Below, piece after piece: positions 37,880 through 46,552 of a DNA stretch of 64,000 nucleotides. The stretch is taken from positions 133,782 to 197,781 of the forward strand of contig NZ_JAEQ01000004.1 in assembly GCF_000518985.1 (NCBI RefSeq), given 5' to 3'. Every line of letters begins with the position of its first letter. Position 1 is the stretch's first letter. Made by a program: the position numbers and the translations under genes. This DNA comes from Chelativorans sp. J32. GTDB lineage: Bacteria > Pseudomonadota > Alphaproteobacteria > Rhizobiales > Rhizobiaceae. Under the pieces are notes generated by a model. It was not told the DNA's origin. It saw only the letters and a list, made by a program, of their open reading frames with translations, and made no database searches.

Positions 37880-38073
37880 GGACTCCTCCCTATCACTGGC
37901 TTCCATAAAGGCAGGTAGAGCGCGCGCCGGAAGCCGACAGGGCGTGAGTTCGGGCAGGGGTCATCACAATTTATTTTAATTTGAAACATTGTGCGATTTT
38001 CTTCCCCTTGCGTTGCAGCGGAGCCTTCTTTTCGTTAGGAAACCCGGTCCCGTCTTATTGGAAATGGTTGAAT

Positions 38074-38769
38074 ATGAGCCTGGCCGACACCATCCGAAGC
38101 ACACTCGTGCCCATTCATCGCGAGGGCTACCGCTTCATCGCCGGTTTCGCCATCGGCTCGATTGTCCTGGGGCTGGTATGGGAGCCGCTGTTTTGGATCG
38201 GCTTGCTGCTGACCGCCTGGTGCGCCTATTTTTTTCGCGACCCGCCGCGCATTACCCCGGTTGACGACAGGTTGGTGATCGCGCCAGCCGACGGGGTCGT
38301 CTCCTCGGTGGGCCCTGCGATCCCGCCGCCTGAACTCGGATTATCCGGAGAATTCACGCGTATCTCCGTTTTCATGAACGTCTTTTCCTGTCATATCAAT
38401 CGCGCGCCGGTGCGCGGCCGCATCTCGTTGATCGAGCACCGGCCGGGCAAGTTCCTCAACGCCGACCTCGACAAGGCAAGCATGGACAATGAGCGAAACA
38501 GCCTTGTGATCGAGACCTCTCATGGTCCGGTGGTGGCGGTGCAGATCGCGGGTCTCGTGGCGCGCCGCATCGTCTGCTGGGCGGAGGCGCCAAGCGAGAT
38601 TTCCGTCGGCGAGCGCTTCGGACTGATCCGCTTCGGATCGCGCGTTGATGTCTATCTGCCCAGGGAAGCGCGTCCCCGCGTGGCGGTAGGGCAGGTCTCC
38701 GTCGGTGGGGAGACGGTAATCGCGGAGTTCGGCAGCGAGGCGCCCCCGCCTCTTGTGCGGGTCTCCTAG
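38074..38769 (+). CDS. psd: Phosphatidylserine decarboxylase, short (PSD-A-like) type
   Basis: Converts phosphatidylserine to phosphatidylethanolamine at the membrane. The 231-residue proenzyme is of the short form. The autocleavage site is RFGSRVDV, between G188 and S189; the serine becomes the pyruvoyl cofactor. A membrane segment lies at about residues 20-55 ([20 protein letters not shown]). The start is the ATG at 38074; the open frame extends upstream but without family residues. The stop is immediately followed by the pssA start codon. Confidence 0.94.
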   Translation: MSLADTIRSTLVPIHREGYRFIAGFAIGSIVLGLVWEPLFWIGLLLTAWCAYFFRDPPRITPVDDRLVIAPADGVVSSVGPAIPPPELGLSGEFTRISVFMNVFSCHINRAPVRGRISLIEHRPGKFLNADLDKASMDNERNSLVIETSHGPVVAVQIAGLVARRIVCWAEAPSEISVGERFGLIRFGSRVDVYLPREARPRVAVGQVSVGGETVIAEFGSEAPPPLVRVS

Positions 38770-39594
38770 ATGCCTGGTCCCTTCGCTCCTTTCGAGCCTC
38801 ATGGCGGGGGTGGTCCGCGCATCCGCGAGATCCCGCTGCGCATGATGGTTCCCAACCTGATCACAGTGCTTGCTATTTGCGCTGGCCTGTCGGGCATTCG
38901 CCTTGCGTTTGAGCACCGGATGGAGCTGGCGGTCGCGATGGTCCTGTTTGCCGCCTTCCTCGATGCGGTCGACGGGCGCGTGGCGCGCGTGCTGAAGGCC
39001 TCATCGAAATTCGGCGAACAGATGGATTCGCTCGCGGACATCGTCAATTTCGGCGTTGCCCCCGGATTGGTGCTCTATGCCTACCTGCTCGACAGGGCAG
39101 GGGCCATCGGATGGATCGCCGCCCTTCTTTTCGCGATTGCCTGCGGCCTGAGGCTGGCGCGTTTCAATGTGATGCTCGATGATCCGAACCGCCCTGCATG
39201 GCAAACGGATTATTTCGTGGGGGTTCCCGCTCCGGCCGGCGCGGTTCTGGTGATGCTGCCCATTTACCTCGGCTTTCTGGGCCTGGAAGCGAGCCGACCT
39301 GTGGCCCTGGCCGCCTGCGCCTATACGCTTCTCATCGCCTTCCTGATGGTGAGCCGCCTGCCCGTTTATTCCGGAAAGGGATCCGGGAGCCGCGTTCGCC
39401 GGGAGCACGCCATCCCGATCATGCTGGGCGTCGTCTCCTACGCGCTCCTGCTTGCCAGTTACACTTGGCTCACCATGGCCGTTTCAGCCATGATCTATCT
39501 CCTGTCTCTGATCTGGAGCGTGCGCGCCTATTCGCGCCGCGCGACACTTGAGGAGAAGATGAGCAAGGAAACCGCCGGCTACGAGGTTGATTGA
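38770..39594 (+). CDS. pssA: CDP-diacylglycerol-serine O-phosphatidyltransferase
   Basis: Integral-membrane enzyme that makes phosphatidylserine from CDP-diacylglycerol and serine. The 274-residue protein has the CDP-alcohol phosphotransferase motif as DAVDGRVARVLKASSKFG then EQMDSLADIV (residues 56-84: D-G-x2-A-R-x8-G-x3-D-x3-D). Several membrane segments follow. It abuts psd, so the two steps to phosphatidylethanolamine are encoded together. Confidence 0.94.
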   Translation: MPGPFAPFEPHGGGGPRIREIPLRMMVPNLITVLAICAGLSGIRLAFEHRMELAVAMVLFAAFLDAVDGRVARVLKASSKFGEQMDSLADIVNFGVAPGLVLYAYLLDRAGAIGWIAALLFAIACGLRLARFNVMLDDPNRPAWQTDYFVGVPAPAGAVLVMLPIYLGFLGLEASRPVALAACAYTLLIAFLMVSRLPVYSGKGSGSRVRREHAIPIMLGVVSYALLLASYTWLTMAVSAMIYLLSLIWSVRAYSRRATLEEKMSKETAGYEVD

Positions 39595-39645
39595 GAATTT
39601 TCGCCTGAGCCCGGTCTGAGCTCCCTTTGCAATCGAACGCAGGGA

Positions 39646-40362
39646 TCAGGCCGGCTCGTGCGCTTGTTCCCGCGGCGTATCCTGGCGCCGCACGGCAAGC
39701 ATCCGGTCGAAGAAGGCATTTGCCCCAAGCGGCTTCTCCGCGCCTGCCAATGCCACCATCTGTGCAATCGTAAGCGGCTCAAGAGCCGTGATGTTGAATC
39801 TGGGCGCCAGCCGGCGCCTCATCGCCCGGGTCAGGGAAAAGGGAGAGCGTTCGGCGCCTTCCACGTGGATCGGCACGATCCGGGCTTCCGCATTGGTCGC
39901 GATACGGGCGATTGCGCGAAACAGGCGGAAGGCCTTCGGGTCGGGAGCTTCGTCGTCCGGCAGGTAAACCGCGAGGCGTCCCCGCCCTTTGAGCCGGCGC
40001 ACCAGCCTGCGGCTGACAAAAACATGATGTGCGTTGAAGGCAATCGTGCGAGCGAGCGCCCGCCAGGGATCGAGCCATAAGCTACGTGCCGATTCCTCAT
40101 CGAGAATGTGCAGCGTATCACTGGGAAGAAGCGACAGCATCAAGGCCGGCTCCAGCCGCGACCTATGCCATATGGCATAAATGACCGGCGGCTCAGCCTC
40201 TCGCGCTTGGCGGATCGGCACATCCCTGATGCGAAAGAAGACCTTCAGAGGCACGTAGAGCATGGCCTGATGCAGATTGAGCCCGAGCCGCACCATGAGA
40301 AAGGCAGCGATAGCCAGCCACACGGCGAGAATCACGCACAGAACTGCGACGGCCGTCAGCAT
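39646..40362 (-). CDS. PlsC-like lysophospholipid acyltransferase-related protein
   Basis: A 238-residue protein with one N-terminal membrane segment (AVLCVILAVWLAIAAFLMV) and an acyltransferase-like domain. The catalytic motif is IWHRSRLEP: the His is present but the expected HX4D reads HX4E. A later YLPDDEAPDPKAF and IVPIHVEGAERSPFS correspond to PlsC motifs III and IV. It is therefore an atypical member and may be either active with Glu or altered in activity. It lies convergent to psd-pssA, which supports a phospholipid role. Confidence 0.7.
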   Translation of the reverse strand: MLTAVAVLCVILAVWLAIAAFLMVRLGLNLHQAMLYVPLKVFFRIRDVPIRQAREAEPPVIYAIWHRSRLEPALMLSLLPSDTLHILDEESARSLWLDPWRALARTIAFNAHHVFVSRRLVRRLKGRGRLAVYLPDDEAPDPKAFRLFRAIARIATNAEARIVPIHVEGAERSPFSLTRAMRRRLAPRFNITALEPLTIAQMVALAGAEKPLGANAFFDRMLAVRRQDTPREQAHEPA

Positions 40363-40527
40363 TGCTCAGTTCTCTTCACCGGCGTCCTCCAAAAGGATTG
40401 AAGCATCAACATAAACTATGAGGCGGTATATAACGTCGCCAATGCAATAGGGTCCCCAGACGGCTTCTTATAGCCGTTTGCGCTGCAGGGTAGCGGAAGG
40501 AGTGACAAGGTCAATCCGTCTCCGGCG

Positions 40528-41274
40528 CTAATCAGGCATCCGGTAATGCGTGAAACGGCCAAGCCGCACATCATAGATGAGCCCGGTTTCCGTAAGCGAC
40601 GGGCTTGCAAGCGGCAGGATCTTCTCGGCGACTTCCTGCGGATGCGGCAGTGTGTTCGGATCCTCGCCCGGCATGGCCTGGGCTCGCATTGCGGTGCGCG
40701 TGGCCCCCGGATTTACGGCATTGACGCGCAGCGGCATATTCCGCGTCTCGTCCGCCCAAGAGCGGGCCAGCGCCTCCACGGCGGCCTTTGAAGCCGCGTA
40801 GGGGCTCCAGAAAGCGCGTGCGGAATGCGCCGCACCCGAGGACATCACAATCGCGCGACCGGCGTCGGAAGCCCGGAGCAGCGGGTCCACCGAGCGGATG
40901 AGGCGCCAGGTGGCAGTTACGTTGATAGCCATCACCTTTTCGAAGGTTTTCGCTTCCACATGCCCGATCGGGGAGATCACGCCCAGTATGCCGGCATTTG
41001 CGACCAGCACGTCTAGCTTGCCCCAGCGTTCGTGGATTGCGCCGCCCAGCCGGTCGATGCCCGCCATGTCGGTAAGATCGAGGGGTACCAGCGTCGCTTG
41101 TCCGCCAAGCGCCTTTATCTCGTCGTCAAGCTCCTCGAGACCACCCACGGTTCGTGCGACCGCAATCACATGCGCTCCTGCAGCTGCAAGTCCCTTCGCA
41201 AGGAAATAGCCGATCCCACGCGAAGCGCCGGTCACAAGGGCTATACGGCCTGAGAGATCGGTCGAACTGGGCAT
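40528..41274 (-). CDS. Short-chain dehydrogenase/reductase
   Basis: A 248-residue classical SDR. Cofactor motif TGASRGIG at residues 15-22, NAG at about 91-93, catalytic Ser in VMSSGAAH and YAASK (Tyr and Lys) at about 157-161. The C-terminus matches the group of SDRs often annotated as FabG-like, but substrate is not readable. It is divergent from the riboswitch-controlled sugE. Confidence 0.88.
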   Translation of the reverse strand: MPSSTDLSGRIALVTGASRGIGYFLAKGLAAAGAHVIAVARTVGGLEELDDEIKALGGQATLVPLDLTDMAGIDRLGGAIHERWGKLDVLVANAGILGVISPIGHVEAKTFEKVMAINVTATWRLIRSVDPLLRASDAGRAIVMSSGAAHSARAFWSPYAASKAAVEALARSWADETRNMPLRVNAVNPGATRTAMRAQAMPGEDPNTLPHPQEVAEKILPLASPSLTETGLIYDVRLGRFTHYRMPD

Positions 41275-41384
41275 TGGATGTTCCTTCTCGTGGGTGCCGC
41301 GCCGGTATTAGTACGAATCGCGCCGGGGTGAAACCCGCTTCCCATCCCCGTTGCGATTGGTCGCAAGCGGACGTATATCGGCTC

Positions 41385-41435
41385 GCGCAAGGACGGCCTT
41401 GCGCTTTTCCCTATCCGGATGAGGACGACCTCATC
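41385..41435 (+). promoter_or_regulatory. Guanidine-II riboswitch (mini-ykkC)
   Basis: Two hairpins of the mini-ykkC class. P1 is GCGCAAGG-ACGG-CCTTGCGC (41385-41404, 8 bp) and P2 is GATGAGG-ACGA-CCTCATC (41418-41435, 7 bp). Both have the invariant ACGR tetraloop that binds guanidinium, with a 13-base linker. The sugE ribosome binding site (GTGGAGA, 41444-41450) follows P2 directly, as expected for ligand-dependent exposure of the site. A further hairpin TTGCGA-TTGG-TCGCAA lies upstream at 41351-41366. Confidence 0.95.
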
Positions 41436-41455
41436 GCCTTTTTGTGGAGATCAGC

Positions 41456-41773
41456 ATGGCCTGGTTTGCGTTGTTCACCGCCGGCCTTTTCGAGGTGGGA
41501 TGGGCGGTCGGACTGAAATATACCGAAGGTTTCACGCGGCTCTGGCCAACGGTCCTCACGATCATTTCCATGATCGTCAGCCTCGGCCTGCTTGGCGTCG
41601 CATTGCGCACCCTGCCGCTCGGCACCGCCTATGCGATCTGGACGGGCGTGGGCACCACCGGAACAGTCATCCTCGGGATCTTCCTTTTCGGCGAATCCGC
41701 CGACATGATCCGGCTCGCCTGCATCGGCCTGATCGTGGCCGGCATTGTCGGGCTTAAGCTCGTCACCGACTGA
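41456..41773 (+). CDS. sugE: Guanidinium exporter (SugE/Gdx, SMR family)
   Basis: A 105-residue small multidrug resistance protein with four membrane segments that works as a dual-topology dimer. The essential glutamate is E13 in [16 protein letters not shown], and [13 protein letters not shown] is the SugE-type signature that separates it from EmrE. It should exchange guanidinium for protons. GTGGAGA 5 bases upstream sets the start at 41456. The guanidine-II riboswitch directly ahead supports the substrate assignment strongly. Confidence 0.95.
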   Translation: MAWFALFTAGLFEVGWAVGLKYTEGFTRLWPTVLTIISMIVSLGLLGVALRTLPLGTAYAIWTGVGTTGTVILGIFLFGESADMIRLACIGLIVAGIVGLKLVTD

Positions 41774-41778
41774 CGAGA

Positions 41779-43251
41779 CTATTGCCCGCCCGAGGCAAGC
41801 AGCGAGAGCTGGCGGACATTGTCCGTTCCGTGCTGATCGGTAAGCTGCGTCGGATATTCGGTCGTGAAGCAGGCGTCGCAGAATTGCGGGGCCTCATTGT
41901 TCCGTGCCGCCTCGCCGACGGCTCTGTAGAGGCCATCGATCGAGAGAAAGCCCAACGAATCGACCCGAATGAAATCGGCCATCTCCTCGATGGACATGCG
42001 GGAGGCAAGCAGCTTGGCTGTTTGAGGCGTGTCGACGCCATAGAAGCAGGAGGCACGGGTGGGCGGCGAGGCGATGCGCATGTGCACTTCCTTGGCGCCG
42101 GCGTCGCGGACCATCTGGACGATCTTCTGGCTTGTCGTGCCGCGCACGATCGAATCGTCGACCAACACGACGCGCTTGCCTTCGATAGAGCGCCGGTTGG
42201 CGTTGTGCTTGAGCTTTACGCCCATGTGCCGGATGGCATCCGTAGGCTGGATGAAGGTGCGGCCCACATAATGGTTGCGGATAATGCCGAGCTCGAACGG
42301 GATGCCGGCTTCCTGGGAAAAGCCGATTGCAGCTGGCGTACCGGAATCCGGCACCGGCACCACGAGATCCGCCTCGACCGGGTTTTCCCGAGCGAGTTCC
42401 GCGCCGATACGCTTGCGCACTTCATAGACATTCTGCCCCTCCACGGAGGAATCGGGGCGGGCGAAATAGACATATTCGAAGATGCAGAAGCGCTGGCGCA
42501 CCGGCTCGAAGGGGAAAAAGCTTTCGATCCCCTGTTCCGTTACCACGACCATTTCGCCTGCCTGCAGGTCGCGCACGAAGCGTGCACCGATGATATCGAG
42601 AGCGCAGGTCTCTGAAGCCAGGATATAGGCGCCGTCGAGATCGCCCAATACCAGCGGGCGGATGCCGAGCGGGTCGCGGCAGCCGATCATCTTCTTCGAT
42701 GTGAGCGCCACCAGGGAAAAGGCGCCTTCAAGCTGACGGACGGTATCGATGAATCGGGCGTTGAGGTTGGTTTCCTTGCTGGTGGCCACCAGGTGGAGGA
42801 TTGTCTCGGTGTCCGAAGTGGATGAGAAGATGGCGCCTTGTGTCTGCAGGCGGCGCTGCACCGTCATCGCATTGGTAATGTTGCCATTGTGGGCAAGCGC
42901 AAGTCCGCCATCGGCGAGTTCTGCGAAAAAGGGCTGCACATTGCGCAGTCCCGAGCCGCCGGTGGTCGAATAACGCGTGTGTCCGATCGCCCGCGAACCT
43001 TTGAGCCGCTCGAGGACTGCGGGCTTTGTGAAGGTATCGCCGATGAGGCCGATATGACGCTCGACGTGGAACTGGGTGCCGTCGAAAGACACGATACCGG
43101 CAGCCTCTTGGCCTCGATGCTGCAGGGCATGGAGGCCGAGCGTGACGATAGCCGCCGCATCCTGGCGGCCGAAAATGCCGAACACGCCGCATTCGTCGTG
43201 AAAATGATCGTCCGCTTCGCCCATGAGAGGCAAATTCTTGCTTTCCGCCAT
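41779..43251 (-). CDS. purF: Amidophosphoribosyltransferase
   Basis: First step of purine synthesis: PRPP plus glutamine gives phosphoribosylamine. The 490-residue protein carries a short propeptide and the catalytic Cys21 (HDECGVFGIF), revealed by cleavage. The glutaminase domain has ALQHRGQEAAGIVSF and HTRYSTTG; the PRTase domain has VVLVDDSIVRGTTS (the PRPP loop). Start at 43251 is chosen for the short propeptide. It is the last gene of the dnaB-alr-radA-cvpA-purF row. Confidence 0.95.
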   Translation of the reverse strand: MAESKNLPLMGEADDHFHDECGVFGIFGRQDAAAIVTLGLHALQHRGQEAAGIVSFDGTQFHVERHIGLIGDTFTKPAVLERLKGSRAIGHTRYSTTGGSGLRNVQPFFAELADGGLALAHNGNITNAMTVQRRLQTQGAIFSSTSDTETILHLVATSKETNLNARFIDTVRQLEGAFSLVALTSKKMIGCRDPLGIRPLVLGDLDGAYILASETCALDIIGARFVRDLQAGEMVVVTEQGIESFFPFEPVRQRFCIFEYVYFARPDSSVEGQNVYEVRKRIGAELARENPVEADLVVPVPDSGTPAAIGFSQEAGIPFELGIIRNHYVGRTFIQPTDAIRHMGVKLKHNANRRSIEGKRVVLVDDSIVRGTTSQKIVQMVRDAGAKEVHMRIASPPTRASCFYGVDTPQTAKLLASRMSIEEMADFIRVDSLGFLSIDGLYRAVGEAARNNEAPQFCDACFTTEYPTQLTDQHGTDNVRQLSLLASGGQ

Positions 43252-43300
43252 CACTGGCCGCCCTGTTTCAGTTGGTTCGTCCGGCGGCCATCGGCAGCCG

Positions 43301-43888
43301 TCAATTGCTTGTTTCAGCTCCGTCTGCCGCACCCGGTTCAGGCGAGCCCGCCTCAGGCGCTGCATTCGGCTCGGCCGCATTCGGCGACAGACGATCGAAT
43401 ATCGTGGTCTCCGGGTCCTCGGGCAATAGGCTTTGCAACCAGTTTCCTACTCCCTCCAGGAGAGGCCGGGATTTGGCTTCCGTTATCCATGCGGGCGGGT
43501 TCGATCCCAGCAGCCAATTGAGGAACAGGAGAGCCACGGCCACCACCAGGATGCCGCGCGCGGCACCATAGAGGAAACCGAGTGTCCGATCGAGAGCTCC
43601 GATACGAGAATCGACGATAAAATCCGCGATTTTCATCGTAATGATCGTGACGATGATAAGCGCCACGAAGAAAACCGCGGCCGCCGAGGCAGCGAGTGCC
43701 AGTGTCGCGTTGTTTATATAAGGCGTCACATAGGGCAGCACGACCGGGTAAAGGAAATAGGCGGCAATCGCCGCAAGCACCCAGGACGCGATCGAAAGGA
43801 CTTCGCGCGAGAAGCCGCGCACCATGGCCAGCATCGCCGAGACCAGCGTGAAGCCCACGAGAATGCCGTCAAGCAGCGTGATTGGCAT
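43301..43888 (-). CDS. cvpA: CvpA-family membrane protein
   Basis: A 195-residue inner-membrane protein with four hydrophobic segments and a Pro/Ala/Glu-rich tail. LLDGILVGFTLVSAMLAMVRGFSREVLSI in two stretches and DRTLGFLYGAARGILVV are the CvpA landmarks. Its exact role is unsettled; cvpA commonly precedes purF, as here (49 bases apart). A GTG two codons earlier could also start it. Confidence 0.9.
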   Translation of the reverse strand: MPITLLDGILVGFTLVSAMLAMVRGFSREVLSIASWVLAAIAAYFLYPVVLPYVTPYINNATLALAASAAAVFFVALIIVTIITMKIADFIVDSRIGALDRTLGFLYGAARGILVVAVALLFLNWLLGSNPPAWITEAKSRPLLEGVGNWLQSLLPEDPETTIFDRLSPNAAEPNAAPEAGSPEPGAADGAETSN

Positions 43889-43910
43889 CTGCACCCCAGT
43901 TTTTCTTCAC

Positions 43911-43936
43911 GGCAGGATCTTTCCTTTCATCCTGCC
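43911..43936. promoter_or_regulatory. Hairpin between radA and cvpA
   Basis: An 8-bp perfect stem GGCAGGAT/ATCCTGCC with a 10-base pyrimidine-rich loop (purine-rich on the transcribed strand). It lies between the radA stop and the cvpA start in the transcribed direction and lacks a T run, so it could be an mRNA processing or attenuation hairpin rather than a terminator. Confidence 0.45.
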
Positions 43937-43954
43937 ACGGCACAAGGCCATTCT

Positions 43955-45343
43955 TCACTCCCGTACCCGCGACCCCGCTATACGGGCAACGAGATCCGCC
44001 AGTCCCTCGGGCTTGAACGCGTTGGCTGCAATTCCGCCGGCCAGCTCCTCATTCGCAGGTGGCATGACGGCTTGCGTGAATCCCAACTTTTCGGCCTCTT
44101 TGAGCCGGCTCGCCGCGTGCGCGACGGGCCGGACCGCGCCCGAGAGACTGATTTCGCCGAAATAGACGCAATCGGGGGGCAGAGCAAGCCCGGTGAGGGA
44201 GGATACGAGGGCAGCTGCCACAGCCAGATCGGCCGCAGGCTCTGATATTCGATATCCGCCGGCCACATTCAGATAGACGTCGTGGGTAGAGAAGCGCACC
44301 CCGCAATGGGCTTCGAGCACGGCAAGCACCATGGAAAGCCGCGGCCCGTCCCAACCGACGATCGCCCGGCGCGGTGTACCGAGCGGGGACGGGGCGACGA
44401 GCGCCTGGATTTCCACAAGAACGGGCCGCGTCCCTTCGATGCCGGCGAAAACGGCCGCGCCCGGTGCTGCGGCGCTGCGCTCCCCGAGGAAGAGCTCCGA
44501 CGGATTCGGCACCTCCCGGAGGCCTTTATCGCCCATCTCGAAGACACCGATTTCATCGGTTGGGCCGAAGCGGTTCTTGACGGTGCGCAGGATGCGGTAG
44601 TGATGGCCGCCTTCGCCTTCGAAATAGAGCACGCCATCTACCATGTGCTCGACCACGCGGGGGCCGGCGATCTGCCCTTCCTTGGTGACGTGACCGACCA
44701 GAACGATGGCCGCGCCGGTGGATTTGGCATAGCGAATCATGGCCTGGGCGGAAGCGCGTACCTGAGTGACGGTGCCGGGGGCGGATTCCACCATATCGGT
44801 CCAGAGCGTCTGGATGGAATCGAGGATGACGAGGTCAGGCCGCTTTCCATCCTCGATCGTGGCGAGGATGTTCTCCACATTGGTTTCAGCCGCGAGTTCC
44901 ACCGCGGATCCGGCCACGCCGAGCCGCTGCGCCCGCAACCGGATCTGCGCCACCGCCTCCTCGCCGGAGACATAGACGATCCGGTGCCCTCCGCCGGCAA
45001 GCGCCGCGGCCGCTTGGGTCAGGAGAGTGGATTTGCCGATTCCCGGATCTCCGCCCACAAGGAGGGCGGACCCGCGCACGAAACCTCCCCCGGTCGCGCG
45101 GTCGAGTTCGCCGATGCCGGTAACGATCCGCGGCGCATCCTCTATGTCGCCGGAAAGCGTGGTGAGCGCGACGGGTCTTCCAGGTCGCGCCTTCCTGAGA
45201 GCCTGCGGGCCCGCCCCGATGCCGCTTACGGTGCCTTCCTCGACAAGCGTGTTCCACTCGCCGCAGCCATCACATTTTCCCGCCCAGCGGGCATGGACGG
45301 TGCCGCAATTCTGACAGACGAACTGAAAGCGGGGCTTGGCCAT
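43955..45343 (-). CDS. radA: DNA repair protein RadA
   Basis: RecA-like ATPase/helicase that extends branch migration in recombination. The 462-residue product has the N-terminal zinc finger (C10, C13, C24, C27), Walker A GGDPGIGKST, the RadA-specific VKNRFGPTDEIGVFEM motif and a C-terminal Lon-like domain (DLAVAAALVSSLTG). It lies between alr and cvpA as in related genomes. Confidence 0.95.
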   Translation of the reverse strand: MAKPRFQFVCQNCGTVHARWAGKCDGCGEWNTLVEEGTVSGIGAGPQALRKARPGRPVALTTLSGDIEDAPRIVTGIGELDRATGGGFVRGSALLVGGDPGIGKSTLLTQAAAALAGGGHRIVYVSGEEAVAQIRLRAQRLGVAGSAVELAAETNVENILATIEDGKRPDLVILDSIQTLWTDMVESAPGTVTQVRASAQAMIRYAKSTGAAIVLVGHVTKEGQIAGPRVVEHMVDGVLYFEGEGGHHYRILRTVKNRFGPTDEIGVFEMGDKGLREVPNPSELFLGERSAAAPGAAVFAGIEGTRPVLVEIQALVAPSPLGTPRRAIVGWDGPRLSMVLAVLEAHCGVRFSTHDVYLNVAGGYRISEPAADLAVAAALVSSLTGLALPPDCVYFGEISLSGAVRPVAHAASRLKEAEKLGFTQAVMPPANEELAGGIAANAFKPEGLADLVARIAGSRVRE

Positions 45344-45380
45344 TAAATCTCAACTCCGCCGGAGGCTGGAGGCATCGGGT

Positions 45381-46550
45381 TCATACAGTGCCTCCTACAT
45401 ATTCCCGGCAATATCTTCGCCCTAGCGAAGTCAGGAGTTCGTAGGCGATGGTCCCGGCGGCCTCGGCCACTTCGTCGATCGGCATGTTGGGCCCGATGAG
45501 CTCGATGTAATCGCCTATGGCAACGGCGTTGGGGCCGAGCGAGGTGATGTCAAACAGGGTAAGATCCATCGTGACGCGGCCGAGCACCGGCACTCGGTGG
45601 CCATGAACGAAACCCTGCGCGCCGTTTGGGACGGCGCTTCTGAGCGGCACGCCACCGCCCGAGCCAGAACGGTGATATCCATCCGCATATCCCGTTGCGC
45701 AGACCGCAACGACGCTGTCCCGTACGACCGGAGCCGCCCCATAGCTCACGGTCTGACCGGCGCGCACGTGACGAACCTGCACGATCCGCGTTTCCGCTGT
45801 CACGACGACCTGCATCGGATTGCCGATCCCGCTCACCGGCGCCCCGCCATAAAGGGCGATTCCGGGCCGCGTGAGGTCGCCGAGGAAATCACCGCCCAGA
45901 AAGATGCCTGCCGAATTGCAGAGACTTGATTCACTTTGTGGAAAAAGCGCGCGAACCGCCTGAAATGATTCAAGCTGCTGGCGATTCAGCGAATGGTCTG
46001 GCGCGTCCGCACAGGCCAGGTGGCTCATCAGAAGGATCGGCGTAAGCGCGCCTGTCAGCGCATTCTCCTCCGCAAGCGAGCGCGCGCGTTCCGGCGTGAG
46101 CCCGAGCCGGTTCATGCCGGTGTCCACGTGGATGGCGCAGGGCCGTGAGCGCTCGTCGTCCCAGCCATGGGCTTCCCATATGGAAAGATCGCTCTGGGAA
46201 TTCAGGACGGGGATCAACCGCGCTTCGCGGTAGGCGGCGGCCGATTCCACGGAAAAGAGCCCGGTAAGCACGAAGATCTCGGCCTGCGGAAGAACCGACC
46301 GCAATTGGAGCCCTTCAAGCGGAAGTGCAACGAAGAAGCGCCGGCACCCCGCTGCCCAGAGCGCCGAGGCCACAGGCTTTATCCCCAACCCATAAGCATC
46401 CGCCTTGAGGACGGCTGCGGCCTGAGCCGGGGCAGACCGTTGGGACAAAAGCCGGTAGTTTGCCGCCAGTGCAGAAAGATCGACCGTCAACCGTCCGCCT
46501 GCCAGATGCGATGGGGGGCCGTTGTCGGTCGTATTTGATGGAACGGGCAC
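45381..46550 (-). CDS. alr: Alanine racemase
   Basis: PLP enzyme that supplies D-alanine for peptidoglycan. The 389-residue protein has the PLP lysine K49 in AAVLKADAYGLG and the catalytic Tyr in TVSYGAAPVV; GMNRLGL and the C-terminal beta domain with VTMDLTLFDIT are in place. The start is a GTG two bases after the dnaB stop. The N-terminal 17 residues before GGRLTVDLSAL are poorly conserved in kind, so a later start is possible. Confidence 0.94.
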   Translation of the reverse strand: MPVPSNTTDNGPPSHLAGGRLTVDLSALAANYRLLSQRSAPAQAAAVLKADAYGLGIKPVASALWAAGCRRFFVALPLEGLQLRSVLPQAEIFVLTGLFSVESAAAYREARLIPVLNSQSDLSIWEAHGWDDERSRPCAIHVDTGMNRLGLTPERARSLAEENALTGALTPILLMSHLACADAPDHSLNRQQLESFQAVRALFPQSESSLCNSAGIFLGGDFLGDLTRPGIALYGGAPVSGIGNPMQVVVTAETRIVQVRHVRAGQTVSYGAAPVVRDSVVAVCATGYADGYHRSGSGGGVPLRSAVPNGAQGFVHGHRVPVLGRVTMDLTLFDITSLGPNAVAIGDYIELIGPNMPIDEVAEAAGTIAYELLTSLGRRYCREYVGGTV

Positions 46551-46552
46551 TG

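Noticed and set aside
40440-40480. Hairpin ACGGCT/AGCCGT near 40461-40480 as SDR terminator
   Set aside because: Short stem, no T run on the relevant strand, and several equally weak inverted repeats lie beside it.
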